The position numbers were made by a program, and so were the translations under genes. Below are positions 12,816-25,949 of a stretch of DNA of 64,000 nucleotides, in pieces. The notes under the pieces were generated by a model. The model saw nothing but the letters and a program-made list of their open reading frames with translations. It searched no databases and was not told the DNA's origin. This DNA comes from Alectoria sarmentosa (taxonomy: Eukaryota > Ascomycota > Lecanoromycetes > Lecanorales > Parmeliaceae), in NCBI GenBank assembly GCA_009733775.1, contig WOGZ01000167.1, forward strand, positions 1 through 64,000, given 5' to 3'. Position 1 is the first letter of the stretch; every line of letters begins with the position of its first letter.

Positions 12816-15800
12816 AATCATTAATTAACGAATTTTATAACAATTATTTAACTATTATATAAAGGTTATGATAAATTATAAAAATTATTTACATTATGCG
12901 AAATTGTTTATATTTTTTAAATCTTTCGATAATAAACGTTAACATTAATTATAATCGTTTTTTAAAATATATAATAATAACGCAAATTTACGATATAAAT
13001 TTACGACCCTTTATATATTTTAAGCGATTTAATTTTAAATAAAATATACACTTTTTTTTCATTAAATCATATTATAAAACTCAAAATTAACATAAAATTT
13101 AATTGAACGTAAAATTTAAAGTTAATAAAAGACTTAAAATAACGTGAAAAGATGCGTTAAAATAAAATCTCATTAATTATTATTATCGTTATTTTAATTA
13201 TTATATTTATATTCAATGCGTATCGATCTCATTATTTTAATTATTTAAAATTCATTATTTGAAACGAAGAAGAAGAAAAAAAAAAGAAAAAAAATATTAA
13301 CGATAATACGTTTAAAAAAAGCGTCGTTTTATATCAACATCGAAATTTTAAATCAAAAACATAAAAAGTAATTGTTTTAAACTTTTATAATTATAACTTT
13401 ATTAATGCGTTATTATTGAATTTAAATAATATATAAAAAAAGAATGTAAATATGCGATTAAATAATGAAGATTTTAAAATAAGTTTATCGATGAAAATAA
13501 ATATTTGATCGATCGAGGATTTTGCGAAAATCTTTAATAAATAGAATATCGATTTAAAAACGAATAAAAATAATTAATTCGTTATATTTATTATTATCAT
13601 ATTAACGTTTTTTCATTAATTTTTTTACAATTTAAAATTAACGACGATTACGACATTCTTAAAAAATTATAAATTTTTATTTTTTGAAATTTTTGAAAAA
13701 TCTCGATTTGAAAAGCGAAGATGAAATCTTATTATTAATGATATTTTCGATAATTTTTTATCAATTCTCGTTTGCTTCGAATTTTAAATTATTTTTTTGA
13801 ACGAAATTTAAATCATTTTTTTAAACGCCTTTTTTTGAATTTATAATACAAAAAATAAAATAAAATGTTATATCGTTATTATTATATTTAATATTTAACT
13901 TATAATTTAAGAAATTAAGATGTTTTAAATTGAATTATATACGATTATAAAAGATATTATAATTATCGAAGTTTTTCGCAGAGAAGAATAAAAAGAAATT
14001 GAATTTTATATATATATTATTATTAAAGTTAAACATTTTGAAATAAAAAATATAACGACACATTTCATTATTAAAACTTTTATAAAAAACTTTATTAATT
14101 ATCGTTAAAAATTTATTATTAATAATAGAGCGTAAAAAAAATGTGCGATAACGAATATAAATGAAAAAACTCTTATAATAATATTAATATAATTCAATTA
14201 ATTTTATTTTCATAATTTTATTTATTATATAATTAAAAGAAAAAATGTTTTTTAATATAATAGAATACGTTAACGAATTTATAAAATTATGATATTCTTT
14301 TATATAAAAATTGCTTATACGTGTCACATCGAATAATGTTTATTTCATTACATAAAAGAAATTAATTATATTCGAAAATTTATTTCAAATTTAAGATATT
14401 AATTAATTACGTAAATGAATTATTTTTATTAATCGAAAACGTAAAGTAAACGTTATTAATATTAACGATGTTATAATTATTTTATAAAATATCGTTAACA
14501 TATCGAATCTCAATTTAAAGAATTTCGCTTTAACTTTTAAAGATTTTAACGAATTATTTTTTATAAAAAATAATTAAATGAGGGTCTCTTTATAGCATTT
14601 TAATTATTATATCGAAATTTATATAAATCGTGACTTTACGAAAAAAGATGAAATTATATTTATAAATAATTATTATATTCGAAGAATTTTTATTCGATAA
14701 ACATTTAATATTCGATCAATTCGTCAAATATATTAAATTCGCGATAAATTAAAAGTGTAATACTTTAAATGTAAACATGTTACGAAAATCTTTGATAATT
14801 ATATATTCTTTTCATATTTCTTATTTATTAATAACTTCGAAATACATCGCAATATATATTATGTTTTAAAAGCATTTTATCTTATTTCAATTTATCTTTT
14901 TTATCAAAAACGACGTAAGATTATTAATGTTTTTATTTTGATTTTAGGTTTTTATAATATTAATCTGAAAACGATTGTGAAAGCCTTTAACAAAATTATT
15001 AAATGAATGAATTGTGATTTAAAAATAATTATTAACGAAAAGACAAAAAAGATTTACGCATTTAATATGATTTTTCTTAATAATATATTATAATAAACGA
15101 ATAACGAAAGTGTTTTTCGATATAATATTAATATGAAATATTAAATATATTTATATTTTAAACTCGAAAAAAATAATCTTTTTTATAACATAATTTAAAA
15201 TGAAAAATATTATTAAAAAATTATATAATAGCGAGCATTTAATAAGAAAATCTCTTATAAAACGCAAAAAACATTTATTAAAAAAATAAACATTAAGATT
15301 GAAATTTCAATAATCGTTAAATTGATATTATATTTCGATTTCATTTTATCTTAAATGTATAACGCTTCACATTCGAAATAACAAAATATCGAACGAATAT
15401 TATAAAGTTTTTTAATAATTATTATATTAAACAAAAGAGAAAGCGTATTCTATTTAAAAGTTTTTCAAATATTTCGATATTCTTTAAAACAATCTCGTAT
15501 ATAAAATCCTTTATTTTATATTTGATTTTAATTTTTATCGAAAATTGATTATATATTCGTTTTAATTTCACTTATTTTACGCAAATATATATTAATTAAA
15601 TAATTTCGTTTTATATATTTTCAAATTGTTGCGAAAATCTTTAATTATAAAATTATTACGATTAAAATAATTACGAAAACATTTAATATAATTGCATATA
15701 TTAACACTTTAATAAATAATCAAAAATACATTTATCATTTTAAACTTTATTAAATTACTATCGAAAAACGATAAGCGTATCAAGATTTGATAATTTATAT

Positions 15801-17221
15801 TATGTAAATTATAAAAGTCTTTCGCGAAAATATAAATAAAAATGATAATAACGTTAATAAGTAAATAAATATAAACGTGAATAATAATAAAATTTATAAA
15901 TAAGCGAACGAAAAAGAAGTAAAAAATGATGTTGAAAAAATAAATAATGAAATAAATGACGCATTTTTGAAAATGCTTTTCGTCGTCGAGAATTTAAAAG
16001 ATTTTATTAAAACTCTTAAATAAAAAGAACGCAAATTTAAAAAAAATAAGTTTAAAAAACTTTTAACATTTTCGAATATTTATATAAACCTTTATTTCGT
16101 TAATATAACTCGCGAATATAAAATAATAATGAATTTAAACGTGTTTATAAAAAAATTGAAACATAAATATAACATTTTTTTAAATATATACTTTATTAAT
16201 AATTGAAATAAGATCTTTAAAAAATGGCGAATCAAGCAACGTTATCGAATTTGATAAAATATTTCTTTTTTCGTAACGCTATAGCTTAATCTTTACGCTT
16301 AAATTTAATCGACGCTTGAAATATCATTTATTCGAAAATTATTAAAACTTTAAATTTGATAAACACTTTTTATTTTACATTTATAAAGAGCTTTTTATTT
16401 ATAAATAAGCAAAATATAAACGAAAAACATAATAAAATATATACGATAATCGAAAACGAAAAACATTATCTTATATAATTTTCACTTATAAATTTTAAAT
16501 TCGATAAAAAATTATAAACTATATTAAACGCAAAGTTGATAAAATTATTAATATAACATTTTTTTATATAAGATTTTATGAATATATATAAAAAATATTA
16601 CGATTTGCGAATGTTAAATTTCGAAATAAAATTTATCAAATGATATCGAAAAATAATATATATAAATTCGTGAGTTTTCATTTAATTATAATAAGATATT
16701 CATTTGCAATAAAATATTTAATTAATAAAAACTTTTATAAAATTAATAAACGTCACATATATAATATAAGAAATTACATTAAAATTAAAAATATAAAAGC
16801 GTATTTTACGCAATATTTTCTACACTTATATCGAAATAATAAATATAAATTTCTTATTATTAATATCGTGTAAATATGTTTTAAGAAAAACGACTCATTA
16901 AAGTCTTTTGCAAACCTCATTTTAAACTTTTTCGTTCACATATACATCGTAAGACAACGCATATTTGATACGTGAAAATTGTTATATGAAAACATTTATA
17001 TTATCGACGCTTCGAACGAATTTAGTTAATAAATTAATAATAATGAAAAACGATATTTATTAAAATGTGATTAAAATATCGATTATTTATAATCTAACGC
17101 CAAATAACTTTTAATGATATAAATAAATAAATATTACAATAATGAAATTATTATTAATTACGATTATTGTTAATTATAAAAGAATTTGCGACAATGAGAA
17201 TAAAAAGTTGAACAGCGATTT

Positions 17222-17264
17222 TATATCGAATGTTTATCGAATATGTATCGAATATATATCGATT
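17222..17264. repeat. Short tandem repeat of TATCGAAT units
   Basis: Four successive variants of a unit of about 11 bp (TATCGAATGTT, TATCGAATATG and similar) lie just left of the 17.4-kb hairpin and may belong to the same small element. Confidence 0.6.
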
Positions 17265-17408
17265 TGATAGCGGCTGATCGACAACTAAGCAACGATAAAT
17301 TAATCGCTTATTAACGACTGTTAATAATTCATTTAAAACCGATATTAATTTTAACGAAAAATAATAATTTTTTGTTTATTTTCAAATCGTTCTTTAATCG
17401 CTTAATAA

Positions 17409-17499
17409 TCGATGTTCAATTAATTAACAATCGATTATAAATCGATAAATAGTCGCTGCCCAATCGATGAAAGTCGATTGTTAATTAATTAAACATCGA
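17409..17499. repeat. Hairpin: 26-bp inverted repeat with 39-bp loop
   Basis: The arms 17409-17434 and 17474-17499 are reverse complements with one C/T mismatch (core AATTAATTAACAATCGA). The loop contains further ATCGAT motifs. GCGGCT and AGCGGC motifs outside suggest a longer decayed palindrome. It could be the centre of a foldback or MITE-like element; I could not fix outer ends or a target duplication. Confidence 0.75.
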
Positions 17500-20373
17500 C
17501 TGTCAAGCGGCTATTTATTAAATAAAAAACTTGTGAGAGTGATAGCATAATATATAAAAATTCACAATATTATAATTCACGCATTTATAATTATTTTATT
17601 TTAAATGAAATCGCTATTATTTAAAAAAAAAACGATATAAATAATTTATGAAATATATTCGAGATGAGAAACGTTTTAATTAAAACTTAAAATAACGATA
17701 AATATAACATTTTATATTAATATTTCGTTTATATATTATTACGTTATTCTCTTTTCTTCTCATTTAACGAACAATTATAATATAATAATATATTTATTAT
17801 AAATATTTCACTTAATGATTTTTTTTTTATTAATCGAAATAACAATATTAATCTCGTTTCACGAATCAATAATCGAGAAAATTTAACACGAATTATATTA
17901 ACCTTTTTTTTATAAATTTATTCTTTTACTTCTTCAAATCTATTAAATTAATTCTTTATATAAATTTTATATAAATTTATTTTATTAAATTTAATCGTCT
18001 TTTTCATTACGATAAATTATTTTAATATTTCATTTACGATATATATGTGATCGTTAAAAACAATCGATTTTATTAAATAAAAGAAAATTAAAAAATTATT
18101 CGAATTAACATTTATTTAGTAATTATTAATGCTCAAATCGATGAAATTATCATAAACGCATAAATTAATAAATAACGTATTGTTTTTTCGTTTTCATATT
18201 AAGAAAATTTATAATTTATAAAATAACTTTATCAAATTTATATAATCTTAATTATTAAATTTGATTAATTAAATATGTTTATTATCTTTATTTATAATTC
18301 AAAATAAATTAAAATCATCGTTAATTTACTATTCGACGAATTAATTATTAATTAATTTAATTTAATAACACGAATGTTCAAATTAAAACTAAAATTTTTT
18401 ATAAACAATATTTTGAAAAAAAAGACATTTAATAAACTCTTTTTTATTCTTTTTAATAAATTCATCTATAATAAATTTTCTAAAAGCACGTTAATTAGAT
18501 AATTAATGCAAATTATAATTTTTAAAAATGCTTTTAACATCGTTTAATTTCTTATAAGTCGTAATTTTTATTTATAAATTCTATAATGCTCTTAAATTTT
18601 TTCTTTTTACTTTAGAAACTAAATTACGATCGATTGAAATTTCGATAATTAATTTTAATTTTAATTAACTTTTACTCGTAAAAGATCGAATTTCGATATA
18701 TTATTATATCATAAAATTTTAAAAACGAAAATTATTATATATTTATATATTTATTATATTGCATTTTAAAAATTATTATTTAAATATTAATGAAATAAAC
18801 GTTGTTATTAATATTAAAATCTTTAATTATATATAATTTTTATATTTTTATATTATCGTGATTAAATATATAATTTATAATAATTAAAAATATTACGTTA
18901 TAAGTAAAACGAATATCGTTTCATTTTATAAAATTCGAATAAAGATTAATACAATAAACGATTTTCAAAAAAAATTCAACGATTATATTATCTTTAAATC
19001 AAACATCGAATATTTTATTTATCGTCGACATAAATTTATTATAATTTCAAAATATGAATTTAAACATAACTGCTAAATAATGTTTTATAATTTATACTTA
19101 TCGATTAAATATAATGCTCACATTAATGTAAAAATTTATATTAACGTTAAAATTTATAAATACATTTTGAAATACGTTTATAAAAATAATAATTGAATTA
19201 ATTTTCAAATGAAGCGAATAAATAAAAACGATATGATAAATATAATAAATGAGATTTAAAAATATCAAAACGCACGTTAAATAAAATTAATAAAAATTTA
19301 TTAAAAAATATTTAACTTTAAATTGCATAATCACAATTTTATCATAAAACGATTATTTATTCACTTTTCAAATTAATAAATCATGATTTTTGATAATAAT
19401 TTTCAATTATTTAACATAATAATAATAAATAAACGTCAAATTTTCTTTAAAGAATTTATAACAATTATAAAGTTTATATAATAAAATACGTTTATAAATT
19501 AAATACATTGAATTTAAAATATTCGATTATTATATTTTCGAAAGTGAATATAACGATAAACGTTATTATATATCACGCATATCTCTTACTTCGCTCGATT
19601 TAAACAATTTATATACTTTTTTTAATGCATTTAATATTCAATTCGCTTAATCTTTAACATAATAATTAATAAATCACAAAATTAGTTTTTATAATAAATC
19701 GACTTATATTTACAATCGAAAATCTTCGTTTATAATTAATTATATATAATTTTAAATCGAATTATTAATAAAGTCGACTTATTTATTATAACTTTAAACG
19801 ATTTATCGAAAAAGCAATCGAGTTATTTAATTAAATATATTAAAAATAAAATTATTAAGCAAATGCTTTTTATATAACAATAAATATAAATTATATACGC
19901 ATAAAAAAACAAGTAAAGCTCGCTTAATCGACGTAACTTAAATTTATTTCGTCTTCATTTGTTTTAAATATCATAAATTTAATTTATAAATTCTAATTTA
20001 TTATTTTATAAAAACTTTAAAAATATAATAATAAAAAATGAAAATAAATGTTTACGATAATCTTTTATATTGTTTTTCAACAATTTTATAATTATGTTTT
20101 TTAAAAATCTTTAATGCATTTAACGACGTTATTTTATCGATATATATAATTTAAAAACATTTAAAAAGTTCTTATTTAAATGTTAATGAAATAAAAACAT
20201 TCAATTGCGATTATAAATGCGTTAATTAATATATGTAATCATTGAAACATTAAATTGATTGATTCTTTTCATATATTTATTATAATAAAAAAATAATTTA
20301 AAATAATTTATCTTTTTTGTAAAACATTATATTCATTTTTTTTGAAAATAAATAAAATAATATAAATATTTAT

Positions 20374-20558
20374 TGTTATAAATAAGTATTTATTTTATCG
20401 AAATACTTATTTCGTTTAATAATTACGATTATTAAGCAAGTATTTTATCAAGTTTATAACTTTTTAACAAAATTATATATAGTTAAATTTATTAAAAACA
20501 ATTATTTATCTTGTATACAATTAATAATTATAAAGGTTTTATTATCACGTTCGTAGTA
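20374..20558 (+). repeat. 5' LTR of element J
   Basis: Begins TGTTATAAATAAG and ends TTCGTAGTA. It aligns with 22831-23015 over its whole length with mostly transition differences. Confidence 0.87.
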
Positions 20559-22830
20559 AATAATAACAACATCGATTTTATTTATTAAAGCATTATATTT
20601 CCAGCATTAACTTTTTAATATTAGCTTTAATACGTATTAATTTAATAATATTAATCGTTTTTCGATAACATTACAATTTTATACTTCAGAAATTTTCTTA
20701 AAAAGTTTCTTTCGTTATTAATTAACTTGATAATTTAATTATCTCGTTAACTTTATATAACGTCGTTATTTAAACTTAATAGTTACGAGATTTTCTTGCT
20801 TTTAAATATTCATTAAACAATTTTATCGATTAAATTTTTCGACTAATTATAAATCGTTTTACGAAAAATTCTTTTAAATTTATTACGTTATTATCTTTTT
20901 CAATTATAATAAAATAATAGAAAACACGTTTTTATTTTTTTTTACTTAATTCTTTTATCGAGTTATATTAAATTTAATTCAAAAATTTAATTATCGATCG
21001 AGCATCATTTAAAATAACAATTTATATTTTTTAAACGACTATTATATAATTACGGCATTTTTTCGAAAAATCGTCTTTTATAAAAATTATTTTATACATT
21101 TCGTTAACTATTACTCTTAAGTCGACGACGTTAAATTTAAATAATTTTAGAATTATTACGAAGCAACTTTTATTTTCGCAGTTAAAATTATATAAAACAT
21201 ATTTAAGTCGCTTACGTTTTTTCTCGTTATAATTGCGAATTTCTTAAAAGTATAGCGAAACGAAATAATTGTTATTATAATACAAGTTATTATTATAATT
21301 AATTAAATTTTTTCGCAAGTTCGTTTTATTATAAAAGTAAAATCTTTACAATTTTGATTATAAAATATCGATTACTTTGATTTAAATTCTTAAGCTGCTT
21401 TGATAAAAGTTAAAAATATACACAATATTTATTATAATGTCTTTAGTTTCATTAATTAACTACGTGTTAAAACAATGATTATAAACGCAATAATGCTTCG
21501 TTAAAACGTCGAATCTTGTTTGCTAAAAACTATCGACGACTGATATACGAATTAGCTCACTCACATAAGTAGAATAGATTTACGAAACGATCAAATCAGA
21601 CGGTCGAGATAGTTTTTCGCTATTACATCGTCGCCCTCGACGATATAAAACTATAATTTATTATTCTCTTAAAAATGTCGACGACATTAAATAACTTCAC
21701 AAAGTATAGCTTCACAACTCGAACGTTTACTTAAATCATATACGACTTTCGCATTTATAAAACACTTAACTTGTTATAAAGTAACGATTTCGATTTAATT
21801 ATTTTAAAAGCAAAAACTGTTATAAAAGTAAAAACTATTACGATAATAATTTACTTTATTATTATTAAAAATGTAATTAAAAATAATGCTTTAATTAATT
21901 AACGTAAAATGTTATTATTTAAAGTAATTATTTTTATTATGTCGTTAATTTCTCATTAAACTATCATATTTACGAAAGTAATTTTCTTTAATAAAGAATT
22001 AACTTCTAAATCGTTTTTTATTACAAAAAAACTTTTCAACGAAACGTTTAAAGCACGTTTTATTTTATTTCGTATCGCTGCAATAAACGAGTATCGATCG
22101 ATTTACATTAATATTAAAAACGTTATAATCTTTATTTTTCTTAAAATAAAAAACGCTTACGATTCGCGATATTAATTTATATTTTTCAAAATAAAAGATT
22201 TCGTTAATTTGCGATTTTATAAAAAAATATAAAGTTTTTGCTATCACGTTTAAGAAAATAAAATTATAATTATTAAAATTATTTAAGATTTTTAAACGAA
22301 TTAAAGATTTTATTTATCGATTAAACTTGCTTATTAACATAAAAATTTATAATATAATTTTCATAGCGCATTTGAAATCAATTATCGATTTTATTAAAAA
22401 CTTATATTAACGACGTTATTTATTAATCTTTATTGTGATAATCGACGATAAAAAGAAATATGAACTTAAGAAATTATTAAAAAAACGAATTATTAAACGA
22501 AAATGTGAGTGATTCGTATAATATTTAATATAATAGTTAAATTATAATTTGAGAATAAGTATATAAAAATTAAAGCGAAAGCTTTTACGTTATATTAAAA
22601 AATGATAAAAGAATATAATAACGTTAATAATAATGTTACTTTTTTTATCATTTTACGATTATAATTATAAAAGAAATTTCTTTATTATAATATAGAAAAC
22701 TCTTATTATAAAAGATATTTATTTACGATTTTTATTTACTAAGTTATTTGCTTGCCGAATTGTTTATTTATTAAATTAAATATATTATTACGAACATCGA
22801 AACGAGGCTTTTATTTTTATTAATAACATT

Positions 22831-23015
22831 TATTATAAATAAACACTTATTTTATCGAAATATTTATCTCGCTTAATAATTACGATTATTAGATAAATAT
22901 TTTATTAAATTTATAACTTTTTAATAAAATTGTATATAATTAAATTTACTAAAAACAATTATTTATTTTATACACAATTAATAATTATAAACGTTTTATT
23001 ATCACGTTCGAAACA
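22831..23015 (+). repeat. 3' LTR of element J
   Basis: Begins TATTATAAATAAAC (TG to TA) and ends TTCGAAACA, directly followed by the target duplication TTTAT. Confidence 0.87.
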
Positions 23016-25574
23016 TTTATATTAATTTTATTAAAATGTTTTCTTTTTTTTAAAAATGAAATTATTAATTTTTTGAATATTATATGCAATAATAAATGTT
23101 AAAACAAGATTATTATTTTATTAAATTATTATAAAAACATTATTTTATATCATTATCGTAAAAACCTCGTACGAAATATTTTTAAAAAATTATTATTTCA
23201 TTTTCACGAGCAGATTTAAAACATCTTTTCGAATTAATTTCATAATTTCACATATCGCAATTTCTTTAACTTTTAAAATTATAATTAATTTTAAATTATT
23301 AAATTAATTATTTATAAAGAAAATAATGTTAAAAGATAATATGTTAATAATTAATTTAATTATTATAATTAATGTATTTTTTAATTCTTTAACTTTTAAT
23401 TTATTTTTTAAATCTTATATATAAAAATATCACGAAAAATTATAAAAACATTTTTCATTATCGATTATGAAAATTTTATGTTTTTTCGAAATGAACTTAT
23501 TTGATATTATAATAAAATAATAAATTCGTTTTATTTTCTTAATTATATAAAAATTTAAAATACGTAAAATTCTTCATTTTTTTCGAATTTCATTCGCAAA
23601 TAATTAAAACTTTTTATATTATATAAAAAAAAATGAATTTTTTTTTATATAATTATAAAATTCTCTTCGCTAAAATTTAAATAATAAATATATTCAAAAA
23701 AATCGATTTCGAATCATTTTTTTAAATAAAGATAAAAATTATGAAAATAATATTATTAATTTTTTAATAATTATAAATAATAAGAAAATGAAAGATTTTT
23801 ATATAAATTATAATAACGATAAATATTTTAAATTTCGATATATCGATAAAGGTTTAAACAAATTTCAAAGTATTTTAAATAATTATATATAAATTAATAT
23901 TATTATAAAATATATTTTATATAATAATAATAAATATAAATTTAAATACGATATAAAAAACAAGAAATATATTATTAAAAAAAAAAGTAAATAAACGCGT
24001 TATTTTTTATTTTCATTAATTAAAATTATATAAATAATGAAATATCGAAATTTTTAAATTTTTTTTTTTTTTTTTAATAATTTATTTTTACTTTTTTAAA
24101 ACTTATTTTAATTCGTATTTATTAAATTTAATAAAATAATAATTTAAAATATATTTTATTATAATATAATTAAAAAATAAATAAAATGAGAAAAGTTTAA
24201 TATTTAAAATTCGTAGTTTTTCGAAAATAATTTACTATATTAATTTCGACGATTATCGAATATTAAATATTTCGATTTTTTTTATAAACATTTAAGGTTT
24301 ATTTAAGTGCGTAATTTTTCGAAGCTTTTATTTTCGAAATAAATTAACGTTTTTACATTATACGCGTGATTGATTATTAATACACACGTAAAAATTACGT
24401 TAAATATTAAAAAGCTTTTTTATTAAAGCATTAAATTTATTTATATTTAAATTTCTTTTCGATTTAAAATAATTTAAAATATTTTTATTAAATAAATTTA
24501 TTATAAGCGCGTTTATAATATTAAAAATTTAATATATATATAATAACTTATATTAATAATATATAAAAAATATTATTTATGAAAAGTAATTATAAAAAGT
24601 AATATTATAAAGAAAATGCGTATTCGTTAAAGCGTTAAATTAAATCGAAATTAACGTAAATATGAAATTAAAGTAAAAAATATTCGAAATTAACGCAAAT
24701 ATAACGTTAATATAAAAATATATAAAAACGAAATTATAATATATATATATATATATAATATTAATATCTTTTTTCGAAAGTGTATATTCGATTTATAATA
24801 TAAAAATATTTTAATTTAATTTAAATCGTACGATATAAAGTTTATATATATTTTATAATATAAATATTATATTATATTTTTACGAACGAAAAAAAAGCTA
24901 TAAAATTTAAATTTAAATAAATAACTTTTTTTTAAATTATTTTTATAATATAATAATGAGTTAATCGTCGCTTTTTAATATATACGTAATTAACGATTAT
25001 TAAAAATTGTTACGAGCGTATTTTATATTTTTAATAAAAATGACTTTTTTTTAATATCACATTTCTTTAACACTACTCGATTGGGCTTAGCGTGTCTTGA
25101 TAAAGATATTTGTTTTTATATAAATGTTTTTTTTTATATACATATTTTCTTCTCATTTAGTTGTCTTATTTAATACACTCATATAATATAATTTTATATT
25201 AATTCTAATATTACAATTAAGTCATTTCATTTATTTCATTTATATTAATTAACGAATTTAAAAAATCGTGTTGAAAGAAACTTTATCAAAATATAAAAAC
25301 TATTAAAATATCGTATTCTTAAATTAAGTTATTTACGATAATTGAAATTCGAACAATTCGCATCGAGATAACGATTCGCTTCGTTAACAATAACGAATAT
25401 AAATAAAATATTAAAATATTCGTTTGATTAGCAAATCGAAAGAAATAATCATATATTACTTTTATATAATTTAAGTTAAAATAACATCGATTATATCGTT
25501 CGAAAGATCATTATTAAAAATATTTAAATCTTTCACGACATTATTATCGAATAAGAAATCACGATGTTAGAGAT
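23016..25574. other. AT-rich DNA left of the nested block
   Basis: No gene recognised. It holds a T17 run at about 24059-24075, a TA dinucleotide run at about 24736-24758 and, near 25077, a short LTR-like scrap. The junction with element H at 25574/25575 is the left edge of the nested block. Confidence 0.6.
25065..25105 (+). repeat. Scrap of a D/H-family LTR
   Basis: CTCGATTGGGCTTAGCGTG at 25077-25095 matches the GC-richer core of the D/H LTRs (25575-25790 inverted, 27745-27964, 50437-50656). The first 14 bases are an exact inverted match to the core of the H LTR near 25725. Homology fades within about 20 bp on either side, so it is a remnant or a chance short match. Confidence 0.45.
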
Positions 25575-25790
25575 TGCACATTAAACTAAAATAGCACTTA
25601 TATGTGATTTAAATGAAATATTAACTATGCTATATTACAAGTGTATGCTGATATTAAAAAGTATATGAACATCAAGGCTCGACGTTAATGCGCTATCGAC
25701 GTTAAATGTCAAGCCGCGTTAAGCCCAATCGAGTTGCGTATTGAAGAGAGGTTAACTGAAAAGGTAAATTGATAAATTGAAATCATAACA
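25575..25790 (-). repeat. 3' LTR of element H
   Basis: 216 bp, inverted copy of the D LTRs. Read on the - strand it begins TGTTATGATTTC and ends TTTAATGTGCA. A purine run (GAGAAAAGAAA, - strand) lies just upstream as the polypurine tract, with a few A/T bases between. Confidence 0.9.
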
Positions 25791-25949
25791 TTATTTCTTT
25801 TCTCAAATTCGACATGTTTTTATAACGAAATAAAAAAGTAATTGTTTATACTTTGAAAATCCGTTAATGTTATATAAATCAACGATGTTTTACACAAAAT
25901 TGAGATCATTTTTTCAACTGTGAAAATTCAACTTATCAATTTTAATTCA

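Larger units (their letters stand above)
9071..20373. other. AT-rich desert, no recognisable genes
   Basis: More than 11 kb in which I see no conserved protein motif, LTR pair or RNA gene. Open frames such as 9432-9638 and 16640-16873 have only A/T-biased residues (I, N, K, F, Y, L) and no family signature. The content is probably older transposon DNA saturated with RIP, but this is inference. Minisatellites and a hairpin inside it are listed separately. Confidence 0.6.
20374..23015 (+). mobile_element. Element J: short LTR element, probably non-autonomous
   Basis: Two direct LTRs of 185 bp (20374-20558, 22831-23015) are flanked by identical 5-bp target duplications TTTAT (20369-20373 and 23016-23020). 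The 5' LTR begins TG; the 3' copy begins TA (RIP). The interior is only about 2.27 kb and I find no RT or integrase motif, so J is either a non-autonomous TRIM/LARD-type element or an internally deleted gypsy element. Just inside the 5' LTR it carries TAACAACATCGA, the same motif found just inside the right LTR of chromovirus C. A TTACGAGATTT stretch downstream also resembles the start of C's gag region. J may therefore be a derivative of that chromovirus lineage. Confidence 0.85.

Noticed and set aside
12440..12816. Two overlapping ORFs (99 and 69 codons) as real genes
   Set aside because: Both are produced by the in-frame minisatellite; no family signature and low-complexity composition.
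16640..16873. A 77-codon ORF in the desert as a hypothetical gene
   Set aside because: Composition is only that expected from A/T-rich sequence; no motif, no neighbour and no duplicate to support it.
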